From Neptunicoccus sediminis (GTDB lineage Bacteria; Pseudomonadota; Alphaproteobacteria; Rhodobacterales; Rhodobacteraceae), in contig NZ_MDVX01000011.1 of NCBI RefSeq assembly GCF_001719615.1, positions 229,102 through 293,101 of the forward strand: DNA of 64,000 bases, given 5' to 3'. Positions within the stretch are counted from its first letter, which is position 1. Each line of letters starts with the position of its first letter. Position numbers and translations under genes: made by a program. This document shows, in pieces, positions 37,232 to 46,418 of this stretch. The notes under the pieces are model-generated. The model saw only the letters and a list, made by a program, of their open reading frames with translations, had not been told where the DNA came from and searched no databases.

Positions 37232-38284
37232 ATGAAATCCTTTGCCAACTGCGGGACACTCGCCGCGATACTGCTGTCTCTTTGCGGAACTGTCTCGATA
37301 GCGCAGGACGAAGTGGTCCGGATTGCCAAAACCATGACGGTCAGCGCCGATCACGAAGGCCAGACGCGCCAGTTTTTCGGTCATGTGGTGGCGAAAGAAA
37401 CCGTTGATCTGGCCTTTCAGGTGGACGGACAGATTGTGGAATTTCCCGTGATCGAAGGGGGCACCGTCGCACAAGGGGAAACCATTGCCCGTGTGGATGT
37501 GGAACCCTACGAACTGGCGCTTGATCAGGCGCAGGTGCAATACGATCAGGCAGTGCGCACCTATGAGCGGTTGAAGAAACTGCAAGGCGGCGCGGTCAGT
37601 CAGGTCAGCGTGGATGACGCGGATACCCAGTTGCAGATCACCTCGATCGCCCTGCGCGATGCGCAGCGGTCCTTGCGCAATACGACGCTGGTGTCTCCGT
37701 TTGACGGGCTGGTCGCATCCCGCAACGTGGCAAAATTTGCAACCGTCGCGGCCGGAACGCCGGTGGTGCGCTTGCATGATATGTCCGATCTGCGGATTGA
37801 AATCGACGTGCCCGAAGTGCTGTTCCAGCACGCCGGAAAAGAGGAAGACATCAAACTGATGGCCCAATTCCCCTCTGGCACAACACAATACGAACTGGCC
37901 GTGCGCGAATTTAAGGCGGAAACCGCCGATATTGGCCAGACCTATCAGATTACCCTTGGCATGGCACCGCCAGAGGATCTGCTGGTGCTGCCCGGGGCCT
38001 CTGTAACGGTCTACGCGACGATCCCGACCGCGGACCAAGCGCCTGTCATCCCCAGCTCTGCTGTCATAACTGATGCGGCGGGCAATCCGGCGGTGATGGT
38101 GTTCACGGCGCAGGAAGGTGACATCGGCACGGTGCAAAATGTCCCCGTCACCATTACGCCCGGCGCCAGAGGCGAGGTTATTGTAACCTCTGGCCTGACC
38201 GAGGGACAGGAAATCGTTGCAAGCGGTGCCAACCAGCTTGCGGACGGTGAACGGGTCCGCCGCTTCACCGGCTTTGCAAGATAG
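37232..38284 (+). CDS. RND efflux periplasmic adaptor (membrane fusion protein)
   Basis: HlyD/AcrA-type adaptor of 350 residues. Signal peptide MKSFANCGTLAAILLSLCGTVSIA lacks an obvious lipobox at the usual position. The biotinyl-lipoyl half motifs are DLAFQVDGQIVEFPVIEGGTVAQGETIARVD and TTLVSPFDGLVASRNVAKFATVAAGTPVVRL, flanking a short alpha-hairpin (about 90-130). A beta-barrel (LRIEIDVPEVL) and C-terminal membrane-proximal domain follow. It is 10 bp upstream of the RND pump gene. No outer-membrane factor gene is linked. Confidence 0.9.
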   Translation: MKSFANCGTLAAILLSLCGTVSIAQDEVVRIAKTMTVSADHEGQTRQFFGHVVAKETVDLAFQVDGQIVEFPVIEGGTVAQGETIARVDVEPYELALDQAQVQYDQAVRTYERLKKLQGGAVSQVSVDDADTQLQITSIALRDAQRSLRNTTLVSPFDGLVASRNVAKFATVAAGTPVVRLHDMSDLRIEIDVPEVLFQHAGKEEDIKLMAQFPSGTTQYELAVREFKAETADIGQTYQITLGMAPPEDLLVLPGASVTVYATIPTADQAPVIPSSAVITDAAGNPAVMVFTAQEGDIGTVQNVPVTITPGARGEVIVTSGLTEGQEIVASGANQLADGERVRRFTGFAR

Positions 38285-38294
38285 GACGGGTATC

Positions 38295-41200
38295 ATGAAC
38301 ATTGCACGCGGTTCCATCGAGCGTCCGATCCTGACGTGGCTGGTCATTCTTGGCTGTCTTCTGGGCGGACTCTGGGGGTTTTCCTCGCTCGGGCGGTTGG
38401 AAGATCCCGCCTTTACCATCAAAACAGCGGTGGTTGTGACCCGATACCCGGGGGCGGATGCCGAACATGTGGCGCGCGAAGTCTCTGAACCGATTGAATC
38501 CGAGCTTCAGAAAATGGCCGAAGTGGACGAAGTCCGCTCTATGAACCAGCCGGGTCTGTCCTGGATCACGGTCGATATGAAGAACACGTATAGCGGTGCG
38601 GAACTGCCAGAGATTTGGACCAAACTGCGCAACCGCGTCGGAAATGCCACCCTGCCCAGCGGGACGAGCACGCCTTTTGTGAACGACAGTTTCGGGGATG
38701 TTTACGGTATTTATTACGCCGTAACTGCACCCGGTTTCACAGATTCAGAGGTTTACGACCTTTCGACCTTTCTGCGGCGTGAACTGCTGGCCGTCGACGG
38801 TGTAGCGGATGTGAACCTTGCCGGGGTGCCAAACGAGATCATCTACGTGGAACCGGACCTTGTTCTGAATGTGAACCAGAACGTCCCGCCCGCCGCCATT
38901 CAAGGGGCTTTGTCGGCGGCTAATTCTGTCAGTGACGGCGGCTCGATCCAGTCGGCGGCGGGGCGTACGCTCATTCAAGGGCCCGAAGGGGACGATACGG
39001 TCGAAGAAATCGCCGCGCTGTCTGTAGGGGTTGGCGGCAAGGTGTTGAACCTTGGTGATTTCTCCAGCGTAACGCGGCAGCGGGAACAAAATCCCGACCT
39101 GATCATCCGCCATGACGGGATGGACGCCTTCACGCTTGGGGTCGCTGGTCTGAGCAGCGAAAACATCGTCGAGGTCGGCGCCAGGGTGGATGCGAAACTG
39201 GCAGAGCTGGCGCCGCAAATTCCGGTCGGTGTGGGGCTGCATCCGATTTATCAGCAACATATTATCGTGGACGAAGCCTCTCGCAATTTTCTGGTGAACC
39301 TTGCCATGTCCGTTGCCATCGTGGTTGCGGTGCTGGCGATTTTCATGGGACCACGGGCGGCGATTGTGGTTGGCGCGACGCTGCTGCTGACGGTTGTGGG
39401 CACGTTGTTTTTCATGGCGATTTTCTCGATCGAGATGGAGCGGATTTCTCTTGGTGCGTTGATCATCGCTATGGGGATGCTGGTGGATAATGCCATCGTT
39501 ATCGCAGAAGGCATGCAGATCTCCATGCGTCAGGGCAAGACATCCCGTGAGGCGGCCGCAGATGCGGCCAGCAAGACGCAAATTCCCCTGCTTGGCGCCA
39601 CGGTTATCGGCATCATGGCCTTTGCGGGCATCGGCCTTAGCCCTGATGCAACGGGGGAGTTCCTGTTCTCGCTTTTTGCAGTGATCGGTATCTCTTTGAT
39701 GCTGTCATGGTTGCTGGCCCTGACAGCTACGCCGCTGCTGGGTCATTATTTTTTCAAACAGGGGGACGGCAGTGTTACGGATGCTTACGGCGGTCTTTTG
39801 TTTCGCGTCTACGGAAAGGTGCTGCGCTTTTGTCTGACCCTGTGGTGGGCGATGATCCCTGCGTTGCTGGCCATTACGGTGGTGTGTTTTGCGCTGTTCG
39901 GTCAGGTGAAACAACAGTTCTTCCCCGACAGCAACACGCCGCTTTTCTTTGTGCATTACAAACTCGCACAGGGGGCTTCGATCCACGAAACCTCACGTGA
40001 TCTGGGTGTGATGGAGGACTGGCTCGACGGGCATAAGGACGTGTTGGCCTATACATCCTATTCCGGTCAGGGGGCCTCCCGGTTCATGCTGACCTATCAG
40101 TCCGAGAACCCGAACCCGAGCTATGGCCACATCATTGTACGCACCCCAACCGTGGATAAAATCGGACCTCTCATCGCAGAGTTTCAGGATTTCGCAGCGA
40201 CGGCCCTGCCCCAGGGAGAGTTCCGCGCCAAGCGGCTTGCCTTTGGGCCGGGGGGCGGCGATCCGATTCAGGTGCGCTTTTCCGGCACGGATCCTGTGGT
40301 CTTGCGTGAACTGGCGCAACAGGCTGCGACCCGTCTGACAGAGGCGTCGCCCAACATCGTGGCGCCGCGGATCGACTGGCGGGAAATGGAACAGGTGCTG
40401 CGTCCGCTCTATGCTACGGATCGCGCAAAAGAGGCGGGGATCGCGCGGGACGATCTGACGGGCACGCTGCTGTTTGCAACAGAAGGCAAACGCACAGGTA
40501 TATTCCGTGAGGGCGAACGGCAGATTCCGATTGTCATGCGGGCCGATCCGGATGCGGAACTGGCATTGACCGACCATCTGATCTACTCGGAAAGCGGGCA
40601 GACCTATGTGCCGCTGGCCCAAATCATTGACGGCTTTACCTTTGATCCGCAAAACACACTGGTGATGCGGCGAGACCGCAGGTTGACCATCACGGTCGGG
40701 GCGGATGTAGCCAAAGGTCTGACAGCCGCAGAGGTACAGGCCGAGGTTCAGAACACCATCGACACCATGCCGCTGCCTGCGGGTTACAATATGGCGTGGG
40801 GCGGAGAGCTGGAAAGCTCTACCGAAGCGCAGGCCAGCCTTGCGCAGCAACTGCCGCTGAGCCTTGTGGTGATGGTGCTGATTTCCATTCTGCTGTTCAA
40901 TGCGCTGCGCCAGCCGCTGATTATCTGGCTGTTGGTGCCAATGTCGGTAAACGGTGTTTCTCTGGCGCTGCTCGGGACCGGCTTGCCCTTTACCTTCACC
41001 GCGCTGTTGGGGCTATTGTCCCTGTCGGGAATGCTGATCAAGAACGGTATCGTGCTGGTAGAAGAGATCGACATCGTACGCGCAGAACGGCCTGACCGGA
41101 GCCTGAAAGAATCAATCGTCAGCGCTTCGACCTCACGCCTGCGTCCTGTGATCCTTGCTGCCGCGACCACGATCTTGGGGATGATCCCGCTGATCTGGGA

Positions 41201-41324
41201 CGCATTCTTCCAGTCGATGGCGGTGACGATAATGGGGGGGCTTGCCTTTGCCTCGATCCTGACCCTGATCGCAGCGCCGGTGTTCTATTACGCTTTTTTC
41301 CCCACCGCGCGCAAAGCCGGTTAA
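38295..41324 (+). CDS. RND-family efflux permease
   Basis: Proton-driven inner-membrane pump of 1009 residues, the AcrB-type length. It begins MNIARGSIERPILTWLVILG. The TM4 proton-relay motif reads IAMGMLVDNAIVIAEG with D398 kept but the second Asp of AcrB replaced by N399. The TM10 lysine is present in GMLIKNGIVLVEEID. Two large periplasmic loops and 12 hydrophobic segments are evident. ATG 38295 is just after the adaptor stop. The substrate is not predictable; co-located TetR and dddP may point to removal of a toxic metabolite, which is inference. Confidence 0.93.
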   Translation: MNIARGSIERPILTWLVILGCLLGGLWGFSSLGRLEDPAFTIKTAVVVTRYPGADAEHVAREVSEPIESELQKMAEVDEVRSMNQPGLSWITVDMKNTYSGAELPEIWTKLRNRVGNATLPSGTSTPFVNDSFGDVYGIYYAVTAPGFTDSEVYDLSTFLRRELLAVDGVADVNLAGVPNEIIYVEPDLVLNVNQNVPPAAIQGALSAANSVSDGGSIQSAAGRTLIQGPEGDDTVEEIAALSVGVGGKVLNLGDFSSVTRQREQNPDLIIRHDGMDAFTLGVAGLSSENIVEVGARVDAKLAELAPQIPVGVGLHPIYQQHIIVDEASRNFLVNLAMSVAIVVAVLAIFMGPRAAIVVGATLLLTVVGTLFFMAIFSIEMERISLGALIIAMGMLVDNAIVIAEGMQISMRQGKTSREAAADAASKTQIPLLGATVIGIMAFAGIGLSPDATGEFLFSLFAVIGISLMLSWLLALTATPLLGHYFFKQGDGSVTDAYGGLLFRVYGKVLRFCLTLWWAMIPALLAITVVCFALFGQVKQQFFPDSNTPLFFVHYKLAQGASIHETSRDLGVMEDWLDGHKDVLAYTSYSGQGASRFMLTYQSENPNPSYGHIIVRTPTVDKIGPLIAEFQDFAATALPQGEFRAKRLAFGPGGGDPIQVRFSGTDPVVLRELAQQAATRLTEASPNIVAPRIDWREMEQVLRPLYATDRAKEAGIARDDLTGTLLFATEGKRTGIFREGERQIPIVMRADPDAELALTDHLIYSESGQTYVPLAQIIDGFTFDPQNTLVMRRDRRLTITVGADVAKGLTAAEVQAEVQNTIDTMPLPAGYNMAWGGELESSTEAQASLAQQLPLSLVVMVLISILLFNALRQPLIIWLLVPMSVNGVSLALLGTGLPFTFTALLGLLSLSGMLIKNGIVLVEEIDIVRAERPDRSLKESIVSASTSRLRPVILAAATTILGMIPLIWDAFFQSMAVTIMGGLAFASILTLIAAPVFYYAFFPTARKAG

Positions 41325-41342
41325 CGGGGCAGGGCGTTCATC

Positions 41343-41377
41343 AAAAAAACAGCGCGGCGGTTAGCGTCGCGCTGTTT
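41343..41377. terminator. Bidirectional terminator between RND and DUF4112 genes
   Basis: Stem AAACAGCGCG (41347-41356) with CGCGCTGTTT (41368-41377) and an 11-nt loop. On the minus strand a run of seven T follows, so it ends the leftward DUF4112 gene, whose last codons it overlaps. The rightward efflux operon probably also stops here. Confidence 0.8.
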
Positions 41378-41780
41378 CAAGGTGTTCTGCCGCTTCGATC
41401 CGCGCCAGTTCCTGTTTCAAAATCCCGACATTGCGCCGGTGGGATTTGAAGGCCACGTCAAACAGATCCCCGACCAGTGGTATACTGCCAAACAGCATGT
41501 CCACGCCAGTATTCACGGCGATCTTTACCTTGGCCCGCTTGCGTGCACCGATCCTGTGGGCCTCGTAAAACATGACTGCGCCGGGTCCGGCGGTGACAAG
41601 GTCGCCAACGCCCGGAATAAACCCGAGGATGGAATCCCAGCCGACCGGAATGCCAAAGACGCGGAACCGCGCGTCCAGCTTGTCGGCCAGTCGCTCCAGC
41701 CGTTCTATGCGGGCACGGCGGCTTTCAGCCTCACGCGGGGGGGCGGGGCGGTTAACGGCGGGCGATGATGTAGACAGCAT
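41361..41780 (-). CDS. DUF4112 family protein
   Basis: Small protein of 139 residues of unknown function. The family core is RLERLADKLDARFRVFGIPVGWDSILGFIPGVGDLVTAGPGAVMFYEAHRIGARK, then DMLFGSIPLVGDLFDVAFKSHRRN, both weakly hydrophobic and probably membrane-associated. ATG 41780 overlaps the 3' end of the upstream yqaE-type gene by 29 bp in another frame. No later start fits the conserved core. Confidence 0.8.
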   Translation of the reverse strand: MLSTSSPAVNRPAPPREAESRRARIERLERLADKLDARFRVFGIPVGWDSILGFIPGVGDLVTAGPGAVMFYEAHRIGARKRAKVKIAVNTGVDMLFGSIPLVGDLFDVAFKSHRRNVGILKQELARIEAAEHLETARR

Positions 41781-41910
41781 GAACGATCCCTGGGATATAG
41801 CCGAGAAGTGTGAGCAGAATGTTAAGCCAGAAATGCTTGCCCAGCCCGACTTCAAGAAAAACGCCGAGCGGTGGCAGCAGAATAGCGATGATAATTTTGA
41901 TAAGGTCCAT
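41752..41910 (-). CDS. YqaE/Pmp3-family small membrane protein
   Basis: A 52-residue protein too short for routine ORF calling. It reads MDLIKIIIAILLPPLGVFLE, then VGLGKHFWLNILLTLLGYIPGIVHAVYIIARR: two transmembrane helices with the LLPPLGVFLEVG and LGYIPGIVHAVYII signatures of the Pmp3/UPF0057 family. These are hydrophobic proteolipids often linked with salt, osmotic and membrane-potential stress. The 3' end overlaps the DUF4112 start by 29 bp, so the two are probably co-expressed. MscS and DUF998 genes are nearby. Confidence 0.9.
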   Translation of the reverse strand: MDLIKIIIAILLPPLGVFLEVGLGKHFWLNILLTLLGYIPGIVHAVYIIARR

Positions 41911-42037
41911 TTGACTTCCTAAAAGTGACTTCCTTGGAAATTAAACGCACGAAAGGGGCATCGGGTTCCGGTGGAATTGAATTTCGCTGTCGTCCATGTT
42001 CAGTCGCAAGGCATGATGCGGTGCATCCCAACGTCAA

Positions 42038-42069
42038 AGACAGGGTTCCCCTGCGTGGAAACCCTGTCT
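42038..42069 (-). terminator. Hairpin downstream of the MscS gene
   Basis: Perfect 10-bp stem AGACAGGGTT / AACCCTGTCT with a 12-nt loop, about 20 bp after the mscS-type stop on the minus strand. No strong T tract, so it may be a weak terminator. Confidence 0.55.
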
Positions 42070-42088
42070 GAAGTATGGCTGCCAGTGG

Positions 42089-43036
42089 TTATTCCGCAGC
42101 TTGCCGTGCGGTGCGGGCAGGTTTTGGCACCTCGGATTTACCCGCGGGCCAACCTTCTCTTTGTTTCGCACGGTCGCCGTCAACTTCCTCGGTTTGATCG
42201 TGGAACAGATGCACTTGCGTTGGGTAGGGCATGTCGATGCCTTCCTCGTCCAGCGCCTTATAGACGGCCTGCAGAACATCGCCAAAAGTGTGAATCTGAC
42301 TTGCACGGTCGGATTTCGTCCACCAGCGCAGACGGACCACATTTGCGGAATCGCCCAGTTCGATCGGAATGGTTTCAGGCTCCGGATCGCTGCACACACC
42401 GGACACGCCAGCGCAGGTCTTGAGCATCAAATCGCGGGCTTTGTCCCAGTCATCGTTGCATCCGATGCCGATGTCATATTCGGAACGACGGGTTTCAAAG
42501 GCCGTATTCACTACAACGCTGTCGGTATAGATGTCGGCATTGGGTATCACCACGCGGCGCCCGTCATAGGTCTTTATCAGCGTCGCCCGCGTTTCAATCC
42601 GCTCTACTGTGCCTTCATGCCCACCGGACACAATCTGGTCGCCAATCTCAAAGGGCTGGCGCAGCAGGATGAGGATACCAGCCAGCATATTTTGCAGGAT
42701 GTCCTTGAAGGCAAAGCCGATGGCAACGGAACTGACCCCCAAGCCGGCGATCAGATCTCCGGGCGAAATTGTGGGCGCGACGATGGTGACTGCAAGCATG
42801 ACACCGACGATAATAATCGCCCATTTCACCAGTGACCCGCCCACATCGGCAAGACTGGGCCGGTCCTGTTTTTCGGCATAGCGCCTGACAAGTGAACTGA
42901 TGCCCCGTGCAATCAGCCAGAATATGACCAGCACCACAATCGCCACCGCAATATTGGGCAGCAATCGAAACAGGCCATCCAGCCAAGCGTCAATCTTATC
43001 AAATATAAGACCGGGGTTTGTGTCCACTTCATCCAT
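42089..43036 (-). CDS. Small-conductance mechanosensitive channel (MscS family)
   Basis: Membrane channel of 315 residues releasing solutes on hypo-osmotic shock. N-terminal hydrophobic helices (NIAVAIVVLVIFWLIARGI, WAIIIVGVMLAVTIV) precede the pore helix region DLIAGLGVSSVAIGFAFKDILQNMLAGILILLRQPFEIGDQIVSGGHEGTVERIETRATLIKTYDGRRVVIPNADIYTDSVVVN, the strongest MscS signature. ATG 43036 has AAGGAAA upstream; an earlier ATG at 43063 lacks a ribosome site. The hydrophilic C-terminal tail is lysine- and arginine-rich. Confidence 0.92.
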   Translation of the reverse strand: MDEVDTNPGLIFDKIDAWLDGLFRLLPNIAVAIVVLVIFWLIARGISSLVRRYAEKQDRPSLADVGGSLVKWAIIIVGVMLAVTIVAPTISPGDLIAGLGVSSVAIGFAFKDILQNMLAGILILLRQPFEIGDQIVSGGHEGTVERIETRATLIKTYDGRRVVIPNADIYTDSVVVNTAFETRRSEYDIGIGCNDDWDKARDLMLKTCAGVSGVCSDPEPETIPIELGDSANVVRLRWWTKSDRASQIHTFGDVLQAVYKALDEEGIDMPYPTQVHLFHDQTEEVDGDRAKQREGWPAGKSEVPKPARTARQAAE

Positions 43037-43137
43037 GTGCGTTTCCTTACTGTTGATACTCATTGAATTAGGCTGGGTGTCCGGATTGGCAAATTCCCGC
43101 TAAAGGCGCATCAATCGCGCCATGTTTAACGGCGGGG

Positions 43138-43776
43138 TCACGGACTGAGCGCGCGTCCCCGCGCGATAAACAATCGGGCCAGCGTGACCACGGCAACTAT
43201 GGCGATCAGCCCAAGATAACGTTCGTAAATTCCGTCAATTCCGGTGGGCAGAAAAAAGAAGACCGGCGCTGAGATCGTCCAGACAACAGCGACCCCGATC
43301 AGCATCACCCCGTAAAACCGGCCCGCGCGATAGGCACCTTTCGCCATCAAAAGGGGGATCAGCGTCATCAGCGCCCCGAGCACGTAGACAAGATAAATAT
43401 GGATAACCACGCCATCCTTGTCACTGTCGCCGTATTCATTGCGGGCGCCGATCAGAAAGACGATCAATCCCAGAAGGGCGAAGCCTGCGGACCCGAGGCT
43501 CCAACCCCAACCGCCCAGATGCACATGGGCGGACAGTAATGCGATTGCGATGAGCGCGGCAGCAAAGGCATAGATGCCAATATCGACGATAAATTCATAT
43601 TTGCCCGCGCCAAGGTCACTGATCGTGTCTGCAATCCAGTCGTGATCGGGAACGACGAAATCAGCCACAAGGATCGACAGGCCAAGCACGGCGCAGCCGA
43701 AAATGGCGAAAGCACCAAGGCCGATAAGAAATCTTGGCTGGTCATGAACCTGCGGGGTCGTGGCTTCATCTGACAT
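43138..43776 (-). CDS. DUF998 family membrane protein
   Basis: Integral membrane protein of 212 residues with about six hydrophobic helices. It shows FVVPDHDWIADTISDLGAGKYEFIVDIGIYAF after the first helix, typical of DUF998. Function unknown. It sits between the MscS gene and the divergent amidase; no operon partner is evident. Confidence 0.8.
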   Translation of the reverse strand: MSDEATTPQVHDQPRFLIGLGAFAIFGCAVLGLSILVADFVVPDHDWIADTISDLGAGKYEFIVDIGIYAFAAALIAIALLSAHVHLGGWGWSLGSAGFALLGLIVFLIGARNEYGDSDKDGVVIHIYLVYVLGALMTLIPLLMAKGAYRAGRFYGVMLIGVAVVWTISAPVFFFLPTGIDGIYERYLGLIAIVAVVTLARLFIARGRALSP

Positions 43777-43981
43777 GGCTCGGGCCCTCGCCTGTTTGTG
43801 CTGGTTGAAACTGCGTCAGGGGGTTTGGTGTCCTGCCGTGTTCCCGTCTGCTTTGCAAAAGAACGTGCGGTGTCGGGAATTGGTTCCCGTATTGTGGTCT
43901 TGGAAATGGAAATTGCGCTGTTTCGGCGCGATTTTTGGTGTAGCACGTTGGCCAGAGGATAACCGCGCCAAAGGACAGTCC

Positions 43982-45658
43982 ATGAATATTGTCGAAGCCT
44001 CCATCGCTGATTTGCGTCTTGCGCTAGCGAACGGAACCACCACCAGTGTCGAACTGGTGTCCGCCTATCTGGACCGGATTTCAAGGCTCGACCAAGCCGG
44101 ACCCTGTTTGAATGCTGTGCCGGTTCTCAACCCTGATGCGCTGCAAGAGGCGCAAGCCTCTGATGCACGCCGCAAGGCGGGGCGCTGTCTCGGGCCGCTT
44201 GACGGGATACCGTATACGGCAAAGAACAGCTACAAGGTCAAAGGGTTGACGGTGGCCGCCGGATCCCCTGCCTTTGCGAATCTTGTGGCACAGGATGACG
44301 CTTTTGCCATCTCGCGGTTGCGCGGGGCCGGCGCGATCCTCTTGGGGCTGACCAATATGCCGCCGATGGCCAATGGTGGTATGCAGAGGGGGCTCTTTGG
44401 TCGGGCGGAATCCCCTTATAATCCGCAGTATTTGACGGCGGCATTTGCATCGGGTTCGTCCAATGGATCAGGCACCGCGACGGCTGCGAGCTTTGCCGCC
44501 TTCGGGCTGGCGGAAGAAACATGGTCGAGCGGACGTGCCCCTGCGGCGAACAACGGTTTGTGCGCCTATACTCCCAGTCGCGGGGTGATTTCAGTGCGTG
44601 GCAACTGGCCTTTGGTGCCCACGATGGATGTGGTGGTGCCCCACACCCGTAGCATGGCGGATATGCTGGAACTGCTTGATGTTCTGGTAGCTGATGATCC
44701 GGACACGCGCGGCGACCTGTGGCGGCGGCAGCCTTGGGTGCCTCTGCCAGCGGCCTCTGACATCCGGCCCGACTCTTATGCAGCACTGGCAGGGGGGGCT
44801 TTGCGCGGAAAACGCTTTGGCGTGCCTGCCATGTATATCAACGCGGACCCGCTGGCGGGTACGGCGCAAGGCGGTGGCATCGGGGGGCCGACAGGCCGGA
44901 AAATCCGCACACGAGAGTCTGTCATGGTCCTTTGGGATGCCGCACGCAAGGCGCTTCAGTCAGAGGGCGCAGAGGTTGTCGTCGTCGATTTTCCAGCCGT
45001 GACGAACTATGAGGGGGATCGCCCCGACGCGCCCAAGATCACCACCCGTGACCTGCTGCCTGCGGGGTATCTGAAACGGGAGATTGCCGATCTGTCGGCT
45101 TGGGCGTGGGATGATTTCTTGAAAGCGAACGGGGATGCGCGGATTCCCGATCTGGCAGCGGTGGACGGATCGCAAATCTTCCCCGCACCTGAAGGGGCCT
45201 TGCCGGACCGCTACACTGGTTTTGAAGATGACATCGCAGATTATCCAGCCCATGCGCGGACTTATCCGGTGGACAGCTTTCTTGACATACCGTTGATCGA
45301 AGAAGGTTTGCGCGGATTGGAAGCGATCAGACGCGCGGATCTTGAAGACTGGATGGACGGGTTGGAACTGGATGCTGTGGTGTTTCCGGCGGTGGCGGAT
45401 GTGGGTCCGGCCGATGCGGATGTGACACCGGAATCTGCGGAAAAGGCATGGCAAAACGGGGTTTGGGTGGCGAATGGCAATCTTGCGATCCGCCATCTGG
45501 GTATCCCGACGGTCACGGTTCCAATGGGCATGATGTCCGACATCCATATGCCCGCAGGTCTGACCTTTGCGGGACGCGCCTATTCCGACAATGCCCTGCT
45601 GTCCTACGCCTGCGCTTTTGAGCGGACCGGACCCTACCGCATGCCGCCCCCACTCTGA
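43982..45658 (+). CDS. Amidase signature family enzyme
   Basis: Amidase of 558 residues using a Ser-cisSer-Lys triad. The lysine is in GIPYTAKNSYKVKG, the Gly/Ser-rich segment is FASGSSNGSGTATAASF, and the nucleophile region is EETWSSGRAPAANNG instead of the usual TGGSIRxPA, a variant that keeps the aligned serine and the R-x-P. ATG 43982 matches the family start. No signal peptide. It lies just upstream of a MarR-TRAP-amidase operon but is separated from it by the MarR operators, so it may be transcribed separately. Confidence 0.88.
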   Translation: MNIVEASIADLRLALANGTTTSVELVSAYLDRISRLDQAGPCLNAVPVLNPDALQEAQASDARRKAGRCLGPLDGIPYTAKNSYKVKGLTVAAGSPAFANLVAQDDAFAISRLRGAGAILLGLTNMPPMANGGMQRGLFGRAESPYNPQYLTAAFASGSSNGSGTATAASFAAFGLAEETWSSGRAPAANNGLCAYTPSRGVISVRGNWPLVPTMDVVVPHTRSMADMLELLDVLVADDPDTRGDLWRRQPWVPLPAASDIRPDSYAALAGGALRGKRFGVPAMYINADPLAGTAQGGGIGGPTGRKIRTRESVMVLWDAARKALQSEGAEVVVVDFPAVTNYEGDRPDAPKITTRDLLPAGYLKREIADLSAWAWDDFLKANGDARIPDLAAVDGSQIFPAPEGALPDRYTGFEDDIADYPAHARTYPVDSFLDIPLIEEGLRGLEAIRRADLEDWMDGLELDAVVFPAVADVGPADADVTPESAEKAWQNGVWVANGNLAIRHLGIPTVTVPMGMMSDIHMPAGLTFAGRAYSDNALLSYACAFERTGPYRMPPPL

Positions 45659-45833
45659 CACCGCCTCAGTTATTATAAACAGAACCGTCACGCATCCCCG
45701 CGTGATTCCCTGCGCTGTGCCAATGCAGACATCAGCGCAGTGCCGGAAAGCCTCAAGTCCTTAAGATCCTGACATCTGGCGACCTAGCTATCGCACGGAT
45801 TCTAAAGAGAAACCGTCCTCGTCCTGCTTTTTA

Positions 45834-45870
45834 AGTGACATTGTCACTGAATTTACGTGACATTGTCACG
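45834..45870. promoter_or_regulatory. Two tandem 15-bp palindromes upstream of marR
   Basis: AGTGACATTGTCACT (45834-45848) and CGTGACATTGTCACG (45856-45870) are both perfect 7-1-7 inverted repeats with identical cores GTGACATTGTCAC. Their centres are 22 bp apart, two helical turns, and they end 35 bp before the MarR start. This is a strong candidate operator pair for autorepression of the marR-TRAP-amidase operon. Confidence 0.85.
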
Positions 45871-45905
45871 CAATATGGTACACATGTTAATCAGGAGGAC
45901 GGGAA

Positions 45906-46418
45906 ATGCCGAAAGATAAGTTGACCAGCGACACCGCACCAATGACCGGGGAGTCCCCGATTGAGAATCTTTCAGAGGCTCTCAGCTTTCGCATTTCCCG
46001 TCTCGCCGCGATTAACGAAAGAAACGGCTCCCATCACTTTCGCAACCATCTCGGTGTAAACCTGTCGGAGTGGCGGGTTATCGGTCTGGTGGCCGAGTAT
46101 GAACCGATGCTGACAAGTGCACTGCGCGACATTCTGGTAACAGATCACGGATTGCTCAGTCGTATCGTAAAGGAACTGGTTTCACGGGGTTTGCTGATCA
46201 GCCAGCCCTGTGCGGCGGACAAGCGGCAGACGGAACTCTCTCTTACGCCAGAGGGCCGCGACCTGCACAACAACTGCATTCCCTTCACCATAGAGCGCAA
46301 CGCGGTAATGGCCTCTGTGCTGTCACCCGAAGAACAAGCGGAACTCTACCGTCTGCTCGATGTGATGATTGCCCATAACGCCGCCTTGTTGAAAGCCAAA
46401 CAGGACCTGAAATCATGA
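45906..46418 (+). CDS. MarR-family transcriptional regulator
   Basis: Winged-helix repressor of 170 residues. The DNA-binding region is WRVIGLVAEYEPMLTSALRDILVTDHGLLSRIVKELVSRGLLISQPCAADKRQTELSLTPEGRDL (about 55-120) with dimerising helices at both ends. Its stop overlaps the following permease start as ATGA, so it is the first gene of the operon it presumably controls. Perfect palindromes upstream fit its binding sites. The ligand may be the transported substrate or a breakdown product. Confidence 0.92.
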   Translation: MPKDKLTSDTAPMTGESPIENLSEALSFRISRLAAINERNGSHHFRNHLGVNLSEWRVIGLVAEYEPMLTSALRDILVTDHGLLSRIVKELVSRGLLISQPCAADKRQTELSLTPEGRDLHNNCIPFTIERNAVMASVLSPEEQAELYRLLDVMIAHNAALLKAKQDLKS

